Assembly (NCBI GenBank): GCA_938035525.1 | Contig: CALHOI010000006.1 | Location: forward strand, 1 to 59,139 | Direction of reading: 5' to 3' | Length of the DNA stretch: 59,139 nt | Origin: an uncultured Granulosicoccaceae bacterium | GTDB taxonomy: Bacteria > Pseudomonadota > Gammaproteobacteria > Granulosicoccales > Granulosicoccaceae | Part shown: positions 54,239-59,139 of the stretch, in pieces | How the letters are laid out: the number at the start of each line of letters is the position of its first letter | Numbering within the stretch: the stretch's first letter is position 1 | Notes under the pieces: model-generated | The model's database searches: none | What the model was told of the DNA's origin: nothing | What the model saw: only the letters and a program-made list of their open reading frames with translations | Position numbers and translations under genes: made by a program

Positions 54239-54766
54239 ATGATTAAAGAAATAGCCAAGCCTATCGTTCATTCCATAACCGGTACACGGAAATTTTACTA
54301 TGGGCGGCTGCGCGATATTGCCCCAAGTGTTAAAGGAAAGCGCGTACTTGAGATTGGAAGTGGCAGGCTTATAAAGGGCGAAGAGGCGTACTCAGCTATA
54401 CATATTTTTAAGGATGTGGTGGAATTTCGTCAAACCGACCTTGACGTATCATTTGGTCACGAGCCACTCGATATTACGGATATGAATGTTCAACAAACAT
54501 ACGACCTTATCTTATGCCTCAATGTGCTTGAACATGTTTATGATTTTCAATTGGCTATAAGAAACCTACATGATGCATTAGTAAATGGAGGTCGATTAGT
54601 TATTGCTGTGCCCTTTGCATTTCCGCTGCATGATGAGCCACACGATTACTACCGTTATACTGAATTTGCACTGCACCGTATGTTAAGCGCATTTGACAAA
54701 GTAGAAGTGGAAATAAAAGGCTTCAGGAAAATGCCTTTTGGACACTTTGTTATTGCGACCAAATAA
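54239..54766 (+). CDS. Class I SAM-dependent methyltransferase (glycan cluster)
   Basis: 175 residues. SAM motif I is VLEIGSGR (near 36) and motif post-I/IV is YDLILCLNVLEHVYDFQLAI near 93; GGRLVIAVPFAFPLHDEPHDYYRYT follows. The YYR-T sequence is common in methyltransferases of polysaccharide loci. It is short, lacking the usual C-terminal extension. GGAAG upstream, overlapping the end of the kinase gene, suggests translational coupling; kinase and methyltransferase may act on the same molecule. Confidence 0.8.
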   Translation: MIKEIAKPIVHSITGTRKFYYGRLRDIAPSVKGKRVLEIGSGRLIKGEEAYSAIHIFKDVVEFRQTDLDVSFGHEPLDITDMNVQQTYDLILCLNVLEHVYDFQLAIRNLHDALVNGGRLVIAVPFAFPLHDEPHDYYRYTEFALHRMLSAFDKVEVEIKGFRKMPFGHFVIATK

Positions 54767-54825
54767 AATGAAGTTTCACGCTTATCAAGTGTTGGGAAAC
54801 CATCATCGCTGCAAAGCCCTGTGTT

Positions 54826-55698
54826 ATGGGTGACGATTTGAGTGGTCGGGAGTCGTCAGCAGCGCGTCCTTTATGGGTGCGAGTTGTTATACTACTTGCG
54901 GCCATTGGATTCGTATTAGGCTTATATCTTTCGTATCGGGCACACCCCGAGCTTCTTGCTAATCCCAATTGGGGCTCAATTGCGCTAGTGGCTATAATTG
55001 GCGTTCCGGTCATCCTTATACTGAACGCGTTGGAACTACAGGTTTCCGCAAATCTGATTGGTCAACAGTTTAGCTTTAGCCAAGCCGCAGAGGTTACGGT
55101 AATTGGAAGCGCTGCCAACATGCTTCCGTTGCCCGGTGGCACTATGGTGCGTGTTGCCGCGCTTAAGATTGCCGGTGCCAGTCTAAAGCGCAGTTCTGCG
55201 GTGACTCTGTTAGTTTCAGGGCTTTGGGTAGGCATTGCTTTTATCTATTCTGGGATTTGGATCTGTTCTCTGGAAATTACCTCGCTTCAGTTGGGGTTTC
55301 TATTCATTGCAGTTGGTATAGCAGCGTTTTTAGTTTGTGTTGTTTTAAGTATTAGGCTCTCAAAAAAACCAATTGTTTTAGGCCAATTAACGCTCATTAA
55401 GCTCGCGTTAGTGGTTGTGGATGCTACACGCATCTTTGTGTGTTTTCTCGCTCTTGGGTATTCTGCCAGCTACGCGCAAGCCTCCGCGCTAGCAGTATCC
55501 AGTGTGATGGGTGCGGCTGTCTCGGTTGTACCAGCAGGACTTGGAATTCGAGAGGGTGTGGCCGCATTGTTGGGTCCAGTCGTTGCACTTTCAGCTGCAT
55601 CTGCTTTTCTTGCAGCAAGCCTCAATCGGATTATTGGATTAACTGTGATTGTGCCAGTCGCTCTGTTTCTAGGATTGCGTAGAAAACGAAGCAGTTAA
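54826..55698 (+). CDS. Lysylphosphatidylglycerol-synthase-type membrane protein (flippase-like)
   Basis: 290 residues, about eight membrane helices. GSAANMLPLPGG near 104 and VPAGLGIREGVAALLGP near 228 are the two paired signatures of the UPF0104/LPG synthase transmembrane family, members of which flip lipids or act as polyprenol-linked glycan flippases or transferases (for example AglD-type in archaea). The soluble MprF synthase domain is absent. In this setting a lipid-linked sugar transporter is a reasonable guess. The start lacks a clear ribosome site. It converges on the GT-C gene with a 146-bp gap that shows no clear terminator. Confidence 0.75.
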   Translation: MGDDLSGRESSAARPLWVRVVILLAAIGFVLGLYLSYRAHPELLANPNWGSIALVAIIGVPVILILNALELQVSANLIGQQFSFSQAAEVTVIGSAANMLPLPGGTMVRVAALKIAGASLKRSSAVTLLVSGLWVGIAFIYSGIWICSLEITSLQLGFLFIAVGIAAFLVCVVLSIRLSKKPIVLGQLTLIKLALVVVDATRIFVCFLALGYSASYAQASALAVSSVMGAAVSVVPAGLGIREGVAALLGPVVALSAASAFLAASLNRIIGLTVIVPVALFLGLRRKRSS

Positions 55699-55844
55699 AC
55701 CATTGTGCCTTGATCAGATCCCCTCGATACTGATTTCAAAGTCCGCGTCCAGCGTTTCACAGTAATACGATGTTTAAGCCGAATTATCAATCGCCGCTCT
55801 TTTGTTAAGATTGGAGGTTATGCGATGCCATGAAGTTGTCAGAC

Positions 55845-57524
55845 TTAGAATCCTGTGAAAATGCTATTCAATTCGTAGGCAACTGTAGGAACCGGGAGAT
55901 GCTCCCCCCATCTAAGCACTACTTGGAGTGATTCAGGTGATTTTAGAACGTGCTCACCGATATTAAGCTCAAGGACATCTCCTGCTTTATATGCTTCTCC
56001 ATTGATTGTAATCTTTACTGGTCGATTGATCTCTAGCGTATATGTGCCGGGAATTTTTACTAAGAAGTTGTGCTCAGTTTGACCGGGTTTCGTCACTATT
56101 GCTTTTCCAGCCACATAGAGTGGGCCCCAATGATGTACAAAATTCTGAGCGAGAGCAGCTTTGTCAGCGTCTAACCATTGAAATGTGTTGTTCTTGTATT
56201 CTAAGTTTTCAAAACTATCTATGTCTAAAGAAATTTTATTTGCCAAAAGAAATTTAGGTTGTTCGCTCTCAATTATATCGTCAAAAATTGGTAATCCTCT
56301 GTCATTATAATTAGATTCTCCCCAAGTACTCATAAAAAAGCCAACTTTAGAGTGGGTTGATAGCATTGAACAACGATCAATATAGGTCACCGGTTCTGGA
56401 AAGATTTTGTGAATTTCTGCCAGTAATTTTTTTTGATCATTTGCGGTGACATTTTTCGATGGAGCGAGCACACCAAAAATTAATAATTGTATTGTCAGTA
56501 TCAGGATTCCAATGTGCGTCGGATTAGACAGCCACTTTACCCTGTTAAATATCTCTACAAGTCGATTCCAACCAAAAGCAACAAATATCATTGCAGGTGC
56601 AACCAAAAATGGATAGAAGTAAGCATATGCGTTTCGGTAAACCAGTAAGCATGTTAGTGGGAGCAGCAGCCCACAAATTGACAATTTTGGGAAATCTCCA
56701 TTGTACTTTTTGAGAAAAGAATAAATCCCCAACAAAAACAGAAAAAACACGGGAAGGTTTGATTCAATAAAGAATAAGAATGTATTTAGACGAGGAAAAA
56801 ACTGTGCGTGCATTAACGTTTTCTTTGCGGCTGCTTCTGCTAGTACTGCCGGTTCTCTGGTCGAAACCATGCCTATGCCGTGTAGATAAGCGCCCAAGAA
56901 CACGATAATTGGAATTGCCAGAATTACTAAAACAGTGTTTTGAGCATCTTTGATATTGAAAAGCTTGTTTTTCCTTTTAAATAATATTGACAGCAAGATG
57001 GTGGGAACAAAAAATATACTTTTTAATGTAACTAGTAATGCTAGCGAAGTCGTCAGTGATATAAGCAATATATGTTTCGCACTGAGGCGCTTTCTGAACC
57101 CAGTGACAAGTGCTGCCATTATTAAAAATGCAGCTGTTGGGTCGTAGCGAAAACTGGCGCCGCTTGTGATTGAGAAGGAACAAATGAAATAAGCACAAGT
57201 TGCAGCCGTTGCAGATGGTCGGTTGGTTACGCTGTTAGATATCTGATAGATACATGCGCCAACACCAAGATGAAATATCAGCATTACGACTCTGGCGGCT
57301 ATTATTTGATCTACTTCATTATCCGATACCAGATGAAGCCAACCAAAAAACCTGACATGAATAGTTTGTAGAGCCGATGTGATCTCGCCATTTTTAAATT
57401 TGTAGATCTCGGCCAGGTAGTGGAATTCGTCCCAGTTTATGTTTTGAGTCAATAAGGTAAATATGTGTATTACAACGACAGAGCCAAATAGAAAAGCCTG
57501 TGTACATCCAAAGAAATGCTTCAT
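55845..57524 (-). CDS. Membrane glycosyltransferase, GT-C fold
   Basis: 559 residues. An N-terminal helix is followed by NINWDEFHYL with Asp32-Glu33, the first-loop acidic pair typical of GT-C enzymes that use polyprenol-phosphate sugars. About ten to twelve helices follow up to about residue 360, then a soluble C-terminal region (about 370-559) ending in a beta-rich part with PGTYTLEINRPVKITINGEAY. Acceptor unknown. It lies 61 bp downstream of the GT2 gene; together they form a typical pair in which GT2 charges the polyprenol carrier and GT-C transfers the sugar outside the membrane. The gene is strongly AT-rich. Confidence 0.78.
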   Translation of the reverse strand: MKHFFGCTQAFLFGSVVVIHIFTLLTQNINWDEFHYLAEIYKFKNGEITSALQTIHVRFFGWLHLVSDNEVDQIIAARVVMLIFHLGVGACIYQISNSVTNRPSATAATCAYFICSFSITSGASFRYDPTAAFLIMAALVTGFRKRLSAKHILLISLTTSLALLVTLKSIFFVPTILLSILFKRKNKLFNIKDAQNTVLVILAIPIIVFLGAYLHGIGMVSTREPAVLAEAAAKKTLMHAQFFPRLNTFLFFIESNLPVFFLFLLGIYSFLKKYNGDFPKLSICGLLLPLTCLLVYRNAYAYFYPFLVAPAMIFVAFGWNRLVEIFNRVKWLSNPTHIGILILTIQLLIFGVLAPSKNVTANDQKKLLAEIHKIFPEPVTYIDRCSMLSTHSKVGFFMSTWGESNYNDRGLPIFDDIIESEQPKFLLANKISLDIDSFENLEYKNNTFQWLDADKAALAQNFVHHWGPLYVAGKAIVTKPGQTEHNFLVKIPGTYTLEINRPVKITINGEAYKAGDVLELNIGEHVLKSPESLQVVLRWGEHLPVPTVAYELNSIFTGF

Positions 57525-57585
57525 CTAACCGGACTCATGAGCGTATAGATAAGGGTATGGATAATTTTTTTCAGAAATATGTTTT

Positions 57586-58590
57586 TTAAAGATCTATTAC
57601 TCGCATCACCGTTTTTTTGTTTTGACTACTCACCTCGCGAGAATTATCCAATCGCCTGAGCTCTTCATATCTCATTCTTACAAGTATCTTTTGTAACAGT
57701 AGCCGGTTTCGCGAAATGATATCGGCCACAAGGCCGCTTATAAAAGTTAGAAATCCTAATATACATAGCAAACTGCCGAGAATTAAAGACTGCACGTGGC
57801 CATTGCTTGACTCCAGAACAAAGTAATAGAGAAATCGAAGTATAGGGATAGTTCCAATAAAGACCAGCACGGCGCCTATAGTAAAAAAAGTACGCAGTGG
57901 CCGATACATAGCGTATGCACGCACCATAGTAACTACGGCGTTGTAAATGAACTGCCGATTAGAAGAAAATAACCTGGAATTACGAGTCACATTATTTGTT
58001 TTTACGGGAACAGATGCAACAAGCAGCTTGTCATTGCCAGCCTGTATAAGCATTTCAATCGTATAGCTAAAAGTTGAGAGTATAGATAACCTTACTGCAG
58101 CGTCTCTGGATATGGCGCGAAACCCTGACACCGCATCGGGAATATCGACACCAGATAAATGCCTGACAGTAGAGCTTCCTACACGCTGCATTAATTTCTT
58201 TGATTTTGAAAAATGTGGCACTGAAGCTGTATTCCGATCTCCGACGGTTATATCAGCCTCTCCCTCGAGTATGGGTTTAACTAAGTCGGGAATATTATCA
58301 CCGGCATACTGATTATCCCCATCGGTGTTGACAATAATGTCAGCGCCGGCGCGCAAGCATTGAGTTATTCCAGTTTGAAAAGTTTGGGCCAGGCCGCGAT
58401 TATTAGAATTTGAAATAACATGGTGAGCACCTAGTTCGCGTGCAACCTCGGCTGTTCCGTCTGTACTGCCGTCATCAATAACCAAATACTCTATCTCGTC
58501 AATGCCAGTTATTTTGGTTGGCAAGTCATTTATTACCTGTGGAAGTGTTTCCGCTTCATTGAAACATGGGATTTGAATTATCAGTTTCAT
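57586..58590 (-). CDS. Polyprenyl-phosphate glycosyltransferase, GT2 (DPM1/GtrB-like)
   Basis: 334 residues from ATG 58590 (GGAG five bases upstream; a GTG two codons before is too close to it). The GT2 domain has IQIPCFNEAETLPQVI at the start, VIDDGSTDGTAEVA at 38-50 and the metal-binding DGD at 90-92 in IIVNTDGDNQYAGD. Two membrane helices (about 230-255 and 265-290) anchor it, and the end RMRYEELRRL is common in the subgroup. It likely forms a sugar-phosphate-polyprenol donor for the adjacent GT-C enzyme. Confidence 0.85.
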   Translation of the reverse strand: MKLIIQIPCFNEAETLPQVINDLPTKITGIDEIEYLVIDDGSTDGTAEVARELGAHHVISNSNNRGLAQTFQTGITQCLRAGADIIVNTDGDNQYAGDNIPDLVKPILEGEADITVGDRNTASVPHFSKSKKLMQRVGSSTVRHLSGVDIPDAVSGFRAISRDAAVRLSILSTFSYTIEMLIQAGNDKLLVASVPVKTNNVTRNSRLFSSNRQFIYNAVVTMVRAYAMYRPLRTFFTIGAVLVFIGTIPILRFLYYFVLESSNGHVQSLILGSLLCILGFLTFISGLVADIISRNRLLLQKILVRMRYEELRRLDNSREVSSQNKKTVMRVIDL

Positions 58591-59139
58591 TAACACTCCA
58601 ACAAATAATAAAGAAAAGCGAATGCGTTGATTCGGTACAAAAAATTCACTTTGTCGCCAAGTTGAAAATGAATGGCGATTACCTAAGGCTTTGCAGATTA
58701 TAATCTCAAATAAAGAACATGCTATTTAAGATCGTTCAAAGTGCGTTATGATCGACTTTAAATTTATCTTTCTAGTGCCAATGGCAAACTGTGCCGCTAC
58801 GCAACGTTCAAGCCATGTGCCGTCTTCTGCAAATTATCGTTGTTATAAGCAGTATGCAGATTTAGATTGTAAGCAGTGTCGTTTTAAGTGGTAACAGTGT
58901 GCTTTGAGGCAACTACGTGCAAAGCATTGCTATCATGGCACACGATCAACCGACATAGTATTAGAAGTTTTCTTCAGCTAGTGTCCTAACCATTAACGCC
59001 AAATAACTAGTTGTATTTGGTCGATTGGTGAAATTTATAACCAAACTGGTTAGTACAAAAGTATTACTTTGATAGAGCGAAAATTCGTTTACGTCCCAAA
59101 ACACTTTGTTTGGCTGCCACTCTTACACAATTAGACAAT
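58591..59139. other. Long gene-free region at the right edge
   Basis: 549 bp, AT-rich, with no supported reading frame on either strand. Except for the nested inverted repeats at 58986-59053, nothing clear was seen. It should contain the promoter of the GT2 gene at its left end. Confidence 0.5.
58986..59053. other. Nested inverted repeats forming a three-way junction
   Basis: CTAACCA (58986-58992) pairs with TGGTTAG (59047-59053). Inside are two hairpins: CCAAATA/TATTTGG (58999-59005 and 59014-59020, 8-nt loop) and TTGGT/ACCAA (59025-59029 and 59040-59044, 10-nt loop). All three stems are perfect. It could be a small RNA, an RNA leader of a gene beyond the window, or a protein-binding site. 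Confidence 0.35.

Noticed and set aside
51894-55698. Lasso peptide or other RiPP cluster (HprK-like kinase plus methyltransferase)
   Set aside because: No precursor peptide, protease, asparagine-synthetase-like cyclase or PqqD-like protein was found in the gaps.
58986-59053. tRNA-like gene
   Set aside because: The fold has only two inner hairpins, no T-loop or anticodon features and no CCA end.

Overview
The window comes from a Gammaproteobacterium. The gene order pilM-N-O-P-Q, aroK, aroB, SPOR protein, gltB with a divergent class A PBP gene, the tsaD|rpsU-yqeY divergon, and a coxB-coxA-ctaG-coxC-SURF1-ctaB cluster are all characteristic of that class. I cannot name a genus. Most of the window is core chromosome of moderate GC. 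The right-hand quarter (from about 45.3 kb) is visibly richer in A+T and carries accessory genes.

Layout. (1) 0-6.2 kb: stand-alone MoaB/CinA-type protein, sirtuin, peroxiredoxin, small outer-membrane barrel, LEA14-like lipoprotein, rsmE and dnaG. (2) 6.3-19.9 kb, all leftward: gltB, a DamX-like ATPase/SPOR protein, aroB, aroK and the type IV pilus operon pilMNOPQ, with ponA diverging from pilM. (3) 22.8-31.3 kb: DUF4344 metallopeptidase, VOC protein, then a leftward series rpsU-yqeY-gltD-hemE-nitronate monooxygenase-like-Rieske oxygenase-Rieske oxygenase. (4) 31.3-35.5 kb: tsaD, an Omp85-type protein, plsY, a BioC-like methyltransferase. (5) 35.7-45.3 kb: a caa3-type cytochrome c oxidase and its assembly genes, with a LOG-type gene and a methyltransferase inserted, and without ctaA/COX15. 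(6) 45.4-59.1 kb: three hypothetical genes, an MFS/spermidine-synthase-like fusion, a PAP2 protein, a lipoprotein with two BamE-like repeats, and two converging gene groups for a surface glycan or glycolipid (GT4, HprK-like kinase, methyltransferase, LPG-flippase-type protein; and GT2 plus GT-C).

Main points for follow-up. Two normally conserved operons have exchanged partners: gltB is followed by dnaG, and yqeY is followed by gltD-hemE, which is what two breaks at gltB|gltD and yqeY|dnaG would give. Short tandem duplications of 7-18 bp lie on or beside the stop codons of at least six genes, including an array after the LOG gene with seven in-frame TGA codons at exact 15-nt steps. Two Rieske oxygenase alpha subunits overlap by ATGA and both carry Glu where most family members have the bridging Asp. 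The low-GC glycan cluster, with its HprK-like kinase, is the best candidate for an uncharacterised system. No tRNA, rRNA, CRISPR array, integrase or insertion sequence was recognised.
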